A stretch of DNA of 64,000 nt from assembly GCA_003342895.1 (NCBI GenBank), contig PTFA01000035.1, forward strand, positions 4,505,114 to 4,569,113, written 5' to 3'. The notes under the pieces are model-generated. The model saw only the letters and a list, made by a program, of their open reading frames with translations. It was not told where the DNA came from and ran no database searches. Positions 11,786-25,800 of the stretch are shown here, one piece after another. Source of the DNA: Casuarius casuarius. Lineage: Eukaryota > Chordata > Aves > Casuariiformes > Casuariidae. The translations under genes were made by a program, and so were the position numbers. Position 1 is the stretch's first letter, and each line of letters opens with the position of its first letter.

Positions 11786-14700
11786 CTTTAAAAATGGATT
11801 TAAGTGTTTACATGTGGGTATCTAGACCTGAGACACCTGACCTATATTTCCTTATCATTCTGGATGTATTTGAGCTGATTACAATCACTAGAAATTATCT
11901 TTGTCCAATTAATAGTTACATACTTTTAGAAGGCTCGTTTCCTTACTTTGATTATATGTTGTGCTGCACAGTAGAAAATGTGGTCATTAATACAGGCAGA
12001 CTCTTCAGTTCACATTACTGGACATAGTTACAACTGTTCAGCAGAACAAAGGCTGTAAAACTGGACAGATGTCATACCAAAAGTGTGCTGTTTATCAGGA
12101 ATCTAGTTTAATATACATTCTTTGTGGTGATTCTTCCAAATTCCACAGTTTCTCATTGTAGAATTCAGTTACCTGAACAAAGGAAAAATGACTAGTCCAT
12201 TTCCATTTTGTTTGGTGATTTCAAATTTCTTCTGTTCCAAGCTTCCTGTTTTGTCTAGTTATTAAGGAGTAAACAAATGGTTTTCATATAACCAGGTACA
12301 GTACGTAACTACCTAACACTCTACATACACCTGATCTATTCTAGTGACTCTTGTTGTGGAAAATAAAGAGGTTCATCAATGTCTTACGGAAATTAACTGA
12401 GAAAATGATTCCTTCGCTTTTCCCTCCCACTGATTGTTACATCTAGAACAGGGAGGATAACATTTCTGGTTGCTTATCCAGCCATAATACCTGTTAAAGC
12501 ACTTTCGTAAAGTGAAATTTCTAAAGCTTTAAGACCTCTGTATGGATACCTAAGGTTAGGAACAACATTCTCTATAAGATTTCCTTTTAAAACTCAGATG
12601 TCTTTTTTGGTCAGAGGAAGGTTGTTAAAGTCACTTTGAAAAAGTAATCTGTTGTCTATTACTGCTTATTTTCTCCTAGAAATAATGGATTACTGACTAC
12701 TTTCAGATTACTTTTGAGTCGTGCACACTTTGAAATTCAGCTGACAGAAGTAGTGCCTCTAGTTTTGATTTAATGCAACCTCCAACCTTTAGAGAGAGAT
12801 TGGTGGTCCTTCTTAAGCTAGTCTGTATTGCTCAGACCTGGCAAAATTCCCAAACTGCAAGCTGCAGTCTCACTGTATAGATAAGATTTTTCAAGAGATC
12901 TTAAAGGAATTAGATGCCCTCTTCCTCCTCCTGTTGAATTACAGTGGGTGTTGGGTGCCTTAGGCTCCTTTGAAAATAAATCTATGTTAGTACTAATTTC
13001 TGTAACATCATTTTTCATCCTTGAGATGACTGTGACTGTGAAGCTCATACCAGAACTTAGGGTTTAATCTTTACCCCAGCCAGCCTTTAAATCTCAAGTT
13101 CCAGGCTGAGACTGGCTTCCCTGGTCTTAGGTTTTAAAACTCAGAGCCCCTTAAGTCAGGTTTGTTCCCCTGTTCTTTATACTATTAGAGCAGTCTAGCT
13201 GAGAGCTGGTCTGCTTCAAGCACCCCCATTCTCTTGTACTTGTTAGCAAACCATTTTGACTTTGCTTAGATTTCGGGGTCTTCATGGAGAGATAGAAACT
13301 AACGGTGCCTAAGACATAACAGACAAAAGTTATTTTCACAATGTTTTGAATGACTGAAATAACGGCTCTGGAAAGAAGGAATAAAAACAATGTTTAGTGG
13401 TTCTTACTTCATTAGTAATTCTCTATTCCTTTTGTCATGTACGTGTTTTTCCTGGACAGATATTTAATGTATAACTAGGAACTGACATGACAATTATATA
13501 GGGGGTTCTTCCAAAGTGTGTCCTGTTCTCAGCTTATTCTGTAACCAGACACTAGTATCTTTAGGAATAAATATGATCTGCATAATAATATAAAATCATG
13601 TCTTATATTCTAAAGTCCGTAAAGAATATCCTTTCAGGAGGGCTCTTCCTTTCTTGTTTCAGCACGCCTTCCTTCTTCAGTTAAGCATGTTTTTGTAGTA
13701 TTCTCATGAATATTTACTGTCTTTATAGATTTTGGTTAATGTGTACACAGAAGTCAAGTACCTTTGCAGAAGGTGTTTAAGAATGTAAATGTCTTTGTTT
13801 TAGCATGCAGGCCTTAGCATTGCTGTACCGTTTTGTTCTTGACAAAGACCCCATTTGAGTGACAATGTTTAGCCCTGCAGATAATTGGTTTATATCTTTG
13901 TGGGCAAATAATGAATTCTTCAAGATGTCAAAAAGGTTTAGACCTTAAAAAAGAGGAGCTTCAGAAACATTTCCCAGAATGCCTTTATACACTTTGGTAG
14001 TACCAGTATAAAATTCAAATAACTCGAGGCATTCTTATAGTTGGTTTGATGTGGTGAGGAAACTAAAACAATAAAACCAAAGCCAAAAAAAAGGAGGATA
14101 GTTAAAGTGTGAAAGTATTGAGAAAGCTTAAAAGCCATATTTCCAACCAGGTTAACTTCTTAGATGAAAAAACAGAAAGCAATTCAGTACGATCAGAAAA
14201 GGAGAAAAAAATTAAGTATCGTAGCCCGGAGAGCCCATAGTTCTAATTTCAAATAATTATTTTCCAATCAGTATAATATATTGTGCACCATTGCTTCTCA
14301 ATAACTTACAGAAGCTACTTATAAAAAACTGTAGCAAAAAAAATTCCCTGCTTTTTGCAGTTTTGCTGTAATGGACAAGTCTACAGTGACACTTTTGTCC
14401 AAAGTAAAGTATTTGCAGTAAGACTGATGACTGTTTACATCCTACAAAATCTGACACAAACTTTAGCTCCAGGATTTGGTGTGAGCATACAACACAAATA
14501 ATTACCGCAAACTTTCAGCAATTAAAGTCATACCACTGCCTTCAGCGAGTTCCAGGATGTACTGTATTTTTTTCTTATAAATATGGTGATAATGAGCAGC
14601 CTTACCCTCCAGTCTTTTTCAAAGCCGGAAGCAGAGAGATATGTCAAGTACTTTCATTTTTTCTCCTAGTTAGCAAAAATGTAGAGTTTTCTTGTAAACT

Positions 14701-16812
14701 CCATTTGGATGAATATTCATAAAACTTTCTTTTGCAGCATTGACTTATCTCTGGGTGTTAAAATCCCCATATCAGTTCCAGCAAACAGTGCTAGGAATTA
14801 TTCTGTCTGCAGGTTTTTTAAATGGAAGTTTTTCCTTTGCTTAATTGCCTAAGTTTTGTTCTTAGGGGGTTTTGTTAAGGAAAATGAAATATTTTAACTG
14901 TGTAAATACTCCATTTCAGATAGGTACAGGAATAGGTTGAAAGATTTCTTTATGCTTGGCAAGGAGCTGAGCTGTCTGTAGAAGTCTTGTCCTTCCCCAC
15001 CGAGGGCCATGATATAGCAATTAGTGCTGCCCAACGAAGGGCACCTGTGGGACCAAGCACACTGGGCTTTTCACCCAGGTGAAGGCTGGAGGAAAGGCAT
15101 GCTTAACAGAGAACTGCTTAGAAACTGAGTAGGTAGGGAATAATTCAACAAGATACAATGAAAGAGTTGCTTCTGTGAATTTTGTGATACAGTTGTTTTG
15201 TTTAGATTGAAAACATCATAATGGTTTAAAATATTAAATTTAATTTTCCTCAGAAAAATGGTGGCCATAATGAGCACAAGAAAATTGGTGCCAGCTTTGA
15301 TGACATAGAAACAACTGAGAGAGGAAGATTTGTACTTTCTATATGGTAAGATAGTACTGGTATTTGTACAGAAATAAGTTAATTGCTTGTAGTGTCGGTA
15401 AAGTGTTTGTGTCCATTTTCATGTTCCCTCTTGCTATAATATGTGAGAAATAACAGTGCACTTTCAGTATTAGTCAGAAAAACTACAAGATAAAAGTGAG
15501 GTGCCTGGATGGGAACAGTCCTACTCTTAACTTGCTTTCTAAACCTCTGGTCACTGACTCGCTTTTAAGTTATCTAGCTAATTTACAAATCATGACATCA
15601 TTTAGGAAGCTGTTGGGTAATATATGTTTTGTGCATGACTAACAAATTAATTATCTGGCCAATAAATTACTGTCTTAATTTATATTCAGCTGTATATTAA
15701 TAAATCAAAAACTTATATGTGTAGTAGGTGCTTACAAGTTACAATACTACATGAAAAGAGGAAACCATCACATAGAAGCCACTCCCTGTCCTTGCTGTAA
15801 AAATGAATGACAGGTGCTAATTCAGTAAAAATACTCTTTAAGTATGTAAGAGTGCAGAAGATGCTATTGGCTTCTATAGGCCAAAACAGCAATATGCGTT
15901 TTAATGTTCATCAAGCTGGATGGAGTGACATAACCTGTTTTAATTAATTTGAAATATATTTTTTCCCATCTGCTGACATTCTCCTATAATCATGCTATAT
16001 ATGCACTAAGTTTTAGGATATATTTTCTTTCTTTTTCTGATAATGTTTATTTATTGCTGTGTCCTATTAACACTAAAATAGTTCCTGTTTCTTCTTGTTA
16101 TTTGAGTTGTTCTGTCATACTTTCCATTAAAAAGCACTTTATCAACCTTTCCCAGATCACAGATTTTGTATTAAAATATTCAGTGATCCTAGTGCCCAAG
16201 GCTCTTGCAGTAGCACATGGCTTCCTGAATTACTGACACACGGTGCATGCTCAGCTCCATAATGCTCTATAACTCCCAAAGGAATAGCTTCAAGTGACAC
16301 TCTGTAAACTGTAACTGTCATGAGGAAATTTGAAAACATATTGGTAAGTGCCATAGTGACATGCCAGTAACAGACTACTAATAAGCAAAAAGTACGGTTA
16401 GAGAAAGGATCAAGGTATGAACTGTCTCACCAGACAGGACATAAATAGCCCTTCCTGATTCGTCTGTAGGTTGCACTTGAACTTTATCTAGCTTCAGAGA
16501 CATGTAGTTTCAGGTGTGGGTGAGGTAGCTGAAAGTAACTGAAAGCACTGTCGCCTTAAATACTGCCACATATTCTCTGAGCTATGGTAACTGTGTTTGG
16601 GCTCTTAGCCCATACCAATTATGAAGGAACAGGCAGGAGCATAAGCAGCTCAAACAAACTTTAAATTCATCCTACACAGATTTCATGATGATTCAAATGA
16701 ATATATTTCATTTCACAGTTACATGTGTAGGACAACAATTTACCAAAAATGATAGAAACAGATGTGAATCTTTTCCTGGCTGCTGTTAGGGATGGGATCT
16801 ATTTCACCTAAC

Positions 16813-16828
16813 TTAGATTATAATCTAA
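16813..16828. repeat. Perfect 16-bp palindrome
   Basis: TTAGATTATAATCTAA is fully self-complementary without a spacer. It is AT-rich. It contains no transcription-factor site that I can name with confidence. Confidence 0.8.
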
Positions 16829-17355
16829 AATTTTGGATAGTTGTACTCAGTGGTGAAGGGTCGTAGGTATTATCATCATCTATAGGTACTTATCTTAGAC
16901 ATGGATCGGTCATCCTCCAAAAATGTTTCTCTAGTGAATACAGAGGTAGCCAAAACAAACGTCACTGTGTAAATCCTGACTTTCAGACAGATAAAGTGGG
17001 TGAGATGAGTTTCATTCTAGCTCACCATTCTAGGTGACAGCCATCACAGGTATGTATCAAAATGCCAGCAGTAAATAACTCTTTGTTCTCAAATAACTTT
17101 TTCTCAGCTCCTTCATGTGAAGGAATCACAATGGGTAGAATGCACTGTCAAGAGATAAAAAAGATCCTGGAGGATCCTGGAAGTCCACCATTTTTGTATA
17201 AGCACAGTGGGAAAAAACAGCTCTTGGATGACAGGTATGGAAAGTGGCTAAGATCAGTTGTTCGTACAAGTTATGACTGCCTAAATTGCAGCATAATTCT
17301 GATTAAAGTGTAAGAAGAATTATATTCATAGAAATGGACTTGAAGTCTGTATTCA

Positions 17356-17374
17356 TTTTTTTTTTTTTTTTTTT
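17356..17374. repeat. Poly-T run (19)
   Basis: An uninterrupted run of 19 T. I see no polyadenylation signal or retrocopy body on the minus strand next to it, so a plain mononucleotide repeat is the simplest reading. Confidence 0.85.
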
Positions 17375-18918
17375 GTAAGTGTGTTTGTGGAAGTGCTATA
17401 TACCATAATCTATTATTCTGTTCTATTATCGTGGCACACTTTCAGGGATAGGATAAACTGCAAAAAGAGTATTTCAAAATACTGTTCTGATGAAGAAGAG
17501 CTTATACAGTATTGCCTGTTAGAAGAGCAGGTTCATGGTCTCTAAAGCTTACAATTGGATTTAGAAGCCTAGAAGTTAGTTTCAGTAAATGTTAGGAATG
17601 TATATGTTGTTAGCTCCCAGAGGAGTCCTCCCAAGGACTTTGACTGATACAAGTGTTTGTTGATGGGACAGTAGGCATTAGAGTATCAATACAGAGTTCA
17701 CTTTTAATAGACTTGTAATCACCAATAGCCATTTAATAATACAGAACATCCACTATGCCAGCGATATAATGTAATTCATGCCTCAGAATATTTCTTCCTA
17801 ATGCATTAATGAAATTAAAACTTTCCAGAAATCTTAAAGGGCTGATGAAGGTGAATTTTGAAGATACTGTTTGAAATAACTGTGTGTTATCAACTGCATC
17901 TCAGTGTACATTTTATATTTTGGGGATGGCTGTTCTAAGCAGGTGACTACAGTTTTGTATTTAGAGTAAACACAGGCCTCTTAAAAATAAGGACCATCCC
18001 ACCTAAAGAAAAAGTTATCTCTATTGCTCTAAGATAATGGTCAAAAATAGGTAGGAACAAGCAGACAACCTGTCAGTATGGTGTCATGCAGAAATGTGAT
18101 CCATTCTTCTTGGAATAAAGCAAGCTCACAAGGAACTGCAGTGAACTTCTGTGTAAAGTAAAGTTTGCTTGTAATGAAAAACTATTATATGCTCCGCTGG
18201 TGTAGAAAATGGCATTCTTCTCTGAGCTAGGTTACTTTTGAAATTATTTGAATAAGGGTACACTTGTGCATCCAGATCAATTTCTTATTAGAATAACCAC
18301 ATGCTTTTGAAACAAAGTCAGCTTGTATAAACATGTTTAATCATGATTGAATTTTATTCTCCCATTTAACAAATACTGCTCAGTCATGGTATTCAGTCAC
18401 TAAATTAATTAATATGTCTGTAACTCTAATTGTGTAAATGTCAGTCAAAATCAAAGGAAAAATATGACAAAGAACCTTCCTGGCAAATAAAATGGGCTCA
18501 TTATATCAAGAGAAAGTAAATTGAAAAATGAAAGAAAGTGTGTTTATCTGCAATAGACAGGAGTCTTTTTCTACAGTATTTATTTATTTAAGAAATCATG
18601 TTTACTTATTTCCTTAAAAATTACAGGAAAAATTATGCTTACATTGACCGATCTGTTTATTAATCAGTGTCTCATATTACATTCATAATGCAAGATTAAC
18701 TACCTGCTAATCCCTGTTATAGTACAGGCATAGTAATCTGTGTATTAGAAGGTGAAGTAATTCTAAGTTGCCAGGGATGAGAGTTCTTCTAAAACATTAT
18801 TACATATGTAATTTTATAAATAGATGTGTACTTTGTGGGGGCTGGGGGGTGGGGAACCAGAACAGTTTGACTGAAAAACCTCACTAAGTAATTTATGAAG
18901 ATGACTTTCTACATTTCC

Positions 18919-18933
18919 TTTTTTTTTTTTTTT
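18919..18933. repeat. Poly-T run (15)
   Basis: An uninterrupted run of 15 T. It lies about 65 bases after a G-rich stretch at 18837-18854 (G runs of 5, 6 and 4). That G-rich stretch has only three tracts, so it is a weaker quadruplex candidate than 10843-10882. Confidence 0.8.
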
Positions 18934-21900
18934 AATCTTCTTGCGTCTTAAATTACATACATGGATTTGCTCTTTCATGTAATGTTTAAAAGACAATTTT
19001 GTTCTTTTTCTGTGCATCTTTGAGGGTATATTGACAGTGTGATGCTTATCTGAATGGCATATCTCAGAGACAACCTCACAAATAATCAGAAGAAAAAAAG
19101 GTGTATGGGTAGGGCAAAACAGGAAAGCAGCACTTGGGCACTTTTTGAGTATAATACTATGGGTTCAAAAAGTAATTCTCAAATCATCGCGTCCTGCAAA
19201 CTTTGTTTAGACTGAAAATCCTTCTTCTCCAAATAATCCCACTGAGGTAAGCAAGACAGTTTGAGGTGTGAAGGGTTTACTAAACAGGAGGATGAATACA
19301 AACCGCGACCCTCAAAATCTCTTGCTGCATATCACGTGCCCTATGCCTATACTGTGATTAAATGAAGTATCATAATACAGCAGTAAAAATTACTATAGCA
19401 TCTTTTCAAAGGTGTTTGTATTGTGAAGGCACTACTTGAAGGAACAGTATCTGTCCTACCTCATTCTTCTCTTCAACTTCTAGCTCATCAACTCCACTGA
19501 GTTTAATAAGCTAAGTGTAATTCATTAATGATAGTGATTGTATTGTTCTGGAGACTTCTTATGTTAAAAAAAAAAAGAATTATCCAGCTAGGGAAAGATT
19601 CATACCTAGTGTTTCATGAAAGACTATGGGCAGCTGTCAATTATTTGGGGACTTTTTGTCACTACTACTATGATGCTAGGAACTATTCTCTTGGTCTTTT
19701 TATCATCACTGATACCTTGACAGATTTAGGAAGAAATAAGCTGGAAGTAGTGCTGGTAAGAAAGAAAGCAGTTCCAGAACATCATGTTTTATTTTTCCTG
19801 AATACAGTACTATCTTTAAATTTTGGCATTTTGCAGTCTAGCCCAAGTTATTTAGCTTCTTTAGACTTGATTATTGCAAGCAAATAGTACAGGACTTTTT
19901 TTAAATGACCGTTTATTGTAAACAGTAGACTTGAAGAACAACTACACAGGAGAACTGTGGAGATACGATACTACTGAATGCCTGAATTAGTTGAAAAGAC
20001 ACATGGTTTGACTGGCATTCTCAATTGTGGTGTCCTATGTACCTTCAATAACACTGTAATGCTTGCAAAGCTGCCATAGAGCCATTACAATTTAAATTAG
20101 GGTATTTCATGAAATGCTCCACATACCCTTTATAATGTCATTGGCAATAACCCCTACAATTTCTGCCATAAACAGTTTAATATTGCATAACATCTTAGAA
20201 AGACATTACAATAAAAAATGCTCTGAAAATAATGTTAAGATTACAAATCAAGTAGACAAAGGTAAAGAATTGTCCAGGTATGCAGAGTGTTCACTGTTTG
20301 GAAGTCATTTACAGAAGGATTGCAGACACTGCTTTATATTCTCAGAAGGGGTGAAATTTACTGCATGCCTAGAAAAATCACAAAAGTTTGAATTAAACTG
20401 CAGAGTACAGTGAAGCCCCCACCATTATCTGGGGCCAGTGCTGTCCCATCATACAAGCCAGATTACTGTTCCTCCCCTGGTGTACTCCTGCAGCTCTCTT
20501 GCAGTGTGATTGCTCTCGAGCTCTCTCTCTGTATCATGCATGCAATGCATAGATGCTGCAGTAGGATCACTATATATAAATTCGCTGGGCATTTGCAGGT
20601 ATTACCTACCGAGAAGAATTTAGGTTCAGCAGCAATCTTAACTGTAACTCTCCTTAGTCATGCTAAATCAAACACATAATTCTGTTGGTCTAAATTCTCC
20701 ACTACAGTGACTGCTTTCATTATCCTACTGTAATGTTATTGTCCTTGATTACCCTTTAGATAAGACAGTCAGAATAGGTCTGCAATGAATAGGTGGTGAT
20801 TTATATTACTTAGGAGCAGTCTATTTTGTTTTGCCTCGGTATTTGAAAAATACAACCCAGTGCTGGGAACTCATGTTAGGGGAAATTGGAGCCTGATAAC
20901 TTATCAACAGAGAGAAAAAAGAAAGATAGGAATATTTCTGAAGGTTAGAAATTTAATCTATATGCTATATGTCATATGGACATAGCAAATATAAGTTGTC
21001 AGTTGTAGACAGAAAAACTTGAGCAAGTGGAATGGAGAGGGACTTGCCATAGGAAATGTCTGAGGGATTTCTACGGGTAATGAGCTAAAGTCAAGATCAG
21101 GTGGGAGTGATGTGTGAGGTGTTTGTTGTGCTATACAATAAACCCCTTTGGTTGGGTCCCATTTTTACTTTATATGCCTTGAAGCTATTCTGTGGGGTGA
21201 GGTGCAGGTGGCCACAAATTAGTGGACCTCGTGCTTTCAATACTTTGTATAGCAACCTAGTGCTTAGCAGTTCTTTCTCTGTGCAAAGTTTGTTATCTGA
21301 CAAGATACATTACCTCATTTCAAAATGCACTTTTCCTTGTAATTCTAGTGAGCAAATGAGTTTCCTAAAGAAGGTGAGAACTGAGAAGTCCACAGAGACT
21401 TGTACTCACAAACTAAAATTAGCCATTGGATATGTATGAGGGAAAGACAAATCTGAAGTAAGATATCTGAAAACATATATGGATTAGTTCAAGGCTTGAA
21501 GTGGTTTGATTAAATTGAAAGCTAAGATTTTAACACACAGCTCCATGACAAGAACCTGGTCTTTTCTTAGGAATCTATTTGACTGTGTGAGTTTGAGCTA
21601 TGACATTGAAAATGAAGAGGGATATTTGGCTCAAGTGTCGTGCTATCAAATCCAGTATTCTTGTATGCTATATCAAAAGGATACTTCTACAACAAAGAAA
21701 TTCCACTTAAGCATGAGTACAAGTTGAGTGGAAATACACTGAACTGAGGAGGTTTTCCTCCTAATTAGTCAAGAAATATTGGGAGGGAAAAATACCTTAT
21801 AGCAATATACCAACTCCTGTCTTTTCCTGGAATCAAAAAGTAAAAAACATACTGGTTCCTTTCAGTGAACAAGAACTAAAATGTTTCTTCACTGTGGAAC

Positions 21901-22820
21901 AGCATGCGTATGCAACCTAGCAAGAGTTCTTTTAGCCCTGCTGTTCTTAGAATAGCAGATAATATTAACAAAGTTATTTTGTATTCATGAAAATTTCTTC
22001 AGCATTTCCATAGTTCTTCATTTTAATTCAGTTTCAGCAACTCTGCCGCTCAGATAAGCAATACGAAGTTTGGAACAGAAACCAAGCAAATAAAAAATAT
22101 TTACTTCTCTGTGTTGCTGGATTTACTTCAAACCTTGCATCACCTCAAAACTGCAAGAGTGAGGATGCTTGCTTTTTCTTTGCTCTAATAGCATTTTTAT
22201 TCTGTGGTATGTCCTGTAATGCTCAGGGATTTAATACATTTGTGTTAATGCATTAATTTGCTCTCTTAGTAGGATGGAATCTTAAGGTGTCCTAAGAGCT
22301 CAGTGGATAGTGGCAATGGACATGGTTTTGAGAGTTAAATTGTAAATACCACCTGCATTCCTGACTGTTTTTATATAATGGACAAATGTGAACTTTGAGG
22401 TTGCTTTGACAAGATAAATAATTAACAGTGGATCACAGAAGTCACCATTAAGGGGAACAAAACTAGGAAATGAATTTACAAGGTTTCGTTGAAGGTGTAT
22501 AAAAATCAGATTGAATGAGTACTTAGAAACTGATAAACAGTTATCTATCAGTTATTGTGGAAAATGAAAGTCCTATTAAGAACAAATACAATTCCTCTTA
22601 TGTTAATAAGACTGCTATTCTGTTAAGCAGCTTGTAGTGCTGCCTTGGACTGGAGTTCAGATAATGTATTAATGTCATCAAATGAAAGGTCAAGAATAGA
22701 TCCCTAATTTATGTATTTTTGGAGCACATTAGTATTCAGTCTAATTCTCAGTTTAAAACAATATGACACTAACCTTAATAACCTGTATAGCATGTACACA
22801 TGATGTGTTTATAGTATATC

Positions 22821-22865
22821 AATATTATATATGTGTGTATATATATGTATATGCTATGTATAAAT
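22821..22865. repeat. TA/TG microsatellite
   Basis: An interrupted (TA)n(TG)n tract containing ATGTGTGTATATATATG. Imperfect and short. Confidence 0.75.
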
Positions 22866-25800
22866 TTAGCATATTCATGTTTATTTCCAATATGGATGAG
22901 ACAAAATAAAAAAACAAATCATGTCCAAAATCTGAATGTCAGGAAGTTCTGGTCCAGTTCTCTATTTTGACCATTTCTACATGCTGTGATACAATTTTGT
23001 GTGGAGATAGTCGCAATAGTTTGAAAATGAGATGGCCTGGATAATGAAAGCAAAATAGCTACATCAGCAAGATATTCCACTGGGGCTGCTATTCCCTGCT
23101 TCTCTGCACTGTGCCATGTAGACATATTCTCTGTGTCTGGGTTCATATTCAGTGCTGAAATTAGATTTAAGAAATGATAACTGAGATAACATTTGTCCTG
23201 TGTCTATCACTGTTATCAGAACAAATATAGATGTTAATTGGTCTGAATCTATGAAGTGTAATACTGTTTATTCCTCCTAATGGCAAAATAGATATTTGTA
23301 ATAAGTAAGAGATGATATTCATTCCCTCTGTGCTATTATGAGAGAAAAGTTTAAAAGGTGTTGGAAATCCATAAAATAAGGACGTAAAAAGCTGCCCGCT
23401 GAACATAAAAGAATTCCCTAAGTCTCTACCACCTGTTCTTAAGCCTTGTAACCAAAAATTGACAGTCTGGGCAGTCCAACACAACTTAATTGATCCCATT
23501 GTGCTCACATGGTGCTATATCAGGCCACCGTAGAACAGGAGTAATTTTTTGTAATACTTTAACAACACCTTCTAAATATAAGTATGAAGAAGCCACTTTC
23601 ATTCTAAATTTTCTTGTCAATTGTATAGGTCTGAATCCTAGCTTTTTTATATATGTTATTCACATTAGTTTTTTTATTAAGCTGCATGCATATCCAGCCA
23701 GGGCTGCCAAATTATGAGGTATCATACCTTCATATGAGGATCATATGTCTAGAACATGATACAAATGAAAGACTGAGTTCATGTGAAAGTTTTATTACTG
23801 TTTTCATTTGCATGATATTCTGATTTTTTTTATCACCGATTAACATTTATTTAAACATATTTTTGAAAAGGAATGATATTTTCACATCACAGTTGTGCAG
23901 TATTCATATGATCTTCTCCTTTTATCATCTCACAAATTCACTCTTTGACCTGGAAAAAATAGCACTGGCATGGTTACTTCCTTTGCTTTAAAGGCAGGAT
24001 GTTTTCAGAGGTGACAAATGATTTGAGACTGGAAACTGTTTTATTTCTTTGTAATCTTAAAAGTAATACAGTTACTGTTCCCTTGAGGTCCTTGATCTTC
24101 CAGAATATGAATGAAATCTGTCATTATATATTCTAGAGACTTCTTCATTCTGCTGTTTTCCAAAACCTGAATTCTTTCTCTGTACTGTCACTATCAGTAC
24201 TTGCCCTCTGGCAATGAGATCAAAATGAAAGTGGAATAAAAGGGAATAAAATAAGAATAAAGAATATTAGAATGGAAGAGAGGTGGACTTGGAGAAGGGT
24301 AGATAAAATAAAGTGATTGAAGAAAGTGAAAACGATGTGACAGATGTCAGGCTGATATGTAACAAGTTTATGAATATTTTCATACGGCTTTTATGGAGGC
24401 AACCAAATGAGTTTATTTCATTTGCCTTGAATTTCTGTGTGCATGTATTGATTCAAAATATTGAGAGCAGTGAAATGCTCATTTTATGTCAATAAGGCTC
24501 ACGTTCATTTGGTTCTGTGCAGGAAAGTCATAAAATAGCTTCTCAAGGAAGAACATACAAATCTACCATTGAAAAATAACAGGCTTCAAGGAACCTATCT
24601 CTAACCATCTGGCTATCTTGGATTACAGTATTTAAAAAATGAATGGGTTTCTATGGAGGATGGAGACAGCATTGAAAAGACACTAGAAGTAGCTTACTGA
24701 TTTCAGTTATTGTAGTGATTATGTCGCTGATTACCACTGTAATATCCCTGGAGGGAACAGAATCAGTGGGTTCAGACGTGAATCCATCCCACAGATGCAA
24801 ATAGTACATTCATGGAAGTGTAGATACAGTGTGTGTAAAAGGCACTCTGAAGTTCTTGTTACTACCACTGCGTATTCAGAGCTCCCCTATATTATGGGAC
24901 TGCTTTCTTTGGGTGATGTAGTTAACAGTATTCGCTCAGCATCAGGTTAGTGAAATTATGCAATCCCGTTAGGAGTGAAGGCAGAGGTCTGGGGGAAGGA
25001 GTGATCTCTCCTTTAGCAGACTGATTCTCCAGTGCTTCGTAGAAAATCAGGGACCTCCTCTGAGAGCCTTTCTGGAGGTGCAGAGTCTGAATGCAAAATC
25101 TGCACTTTGAGAAGTCTGTATTTAAACCATTTGCCAACTCATTTCCTGCATGCTTTTTTAAAGAATCTGTACTAATCTAGCCCTGTGCATAGAAATGGAT
25201 TAATATTTCCTGTATCTTGAAGAATATCACTCAGTCTGTGGATATGGTTTTTATGTCCTTGTCGTCCCTGTACTACTGTTCATCAAGTTCAGCCTTAAAC
25301 AACTGTGTCTGTTCTGCTACTAAGACTGCTCATAGATGCAAGGGTTTCTTTCACCAGAGAGACAGCTCAGGCAAAGCCAGAAGCAAAGCTGAGAAGGATG
25401 AGCAGGGCTGTCACAACAGTAGAGATAAAATGACATGACTAGAGCAGATGACTCAGTTGTTTCGTTATCATGCAGAAGACAGATTAGAGCTTTAGGTACT
25501 CACTGCTGGCTTAGTTAATACAAATGGGTTACTAGCTATAGTCCATGTCTTTATCACACTGAGATGAAATTACTGTAATTTTGTTTCCCAAGGGTAATAG
25601 TTAAGGGCACAGAGATTCTAACGTACGTTGCTGATTTATAGGATAGTAGGAAAGAGCTTGTTTCTCATTTTTATTTTTCTATTTTTAATGTCATAGTGTT
25701 GCACAGGTATTTTGGCGATTATATCCCTATAGATAACATGGCTAAACAGTTACATAATTAGTGACGTGAACTCCCAAATGAGAATCTCAGAATCCTGTGA

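Larger units (their letters stand above)
8561..19999. other. Unique non-coding DNA with small repeats
   Basis: I see no convincing gene. The stretch contains a 13-bp perfect hairpin at 9988-10021, a strong G-quadruplex tract at 10843-10882, weak old-repeat relics at 11641-11785, a 16-bp palindrome at 16813-16828 and poly-T runs at 17356-17374 and 18919-18933. Two isolated exon-like intervals (15254-15345 and 17108-17234) have splice-like borders, but their phases do not fit each other. A T-rich block near 9598-9855 is open on both strands. The stretch 13740-13920, and parts of 15581-15720 and 18341-18440, look like ordinary complex unique sequence. Confidence 0.65.

Noticed and set aside
14420..14450. 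TGTTTACATCC resembling a miR-30-type word
   Set aside because: Only the short word matches; there is no precursor hairpin around it.
19528..19887. 119-codon open frame on plus
   Set aside because: Length is within chance expectation for this AT content, no domain or splice context is seen, and the peptide matches nothing I know.
20114..20679. Two overlapping open frames (99 and 89 codons) resembling a coupled pair
   Set aside because: The second starts only with GTG, which does not apply to a vertebrate nuclear gene, and neither peptide is recognisable.
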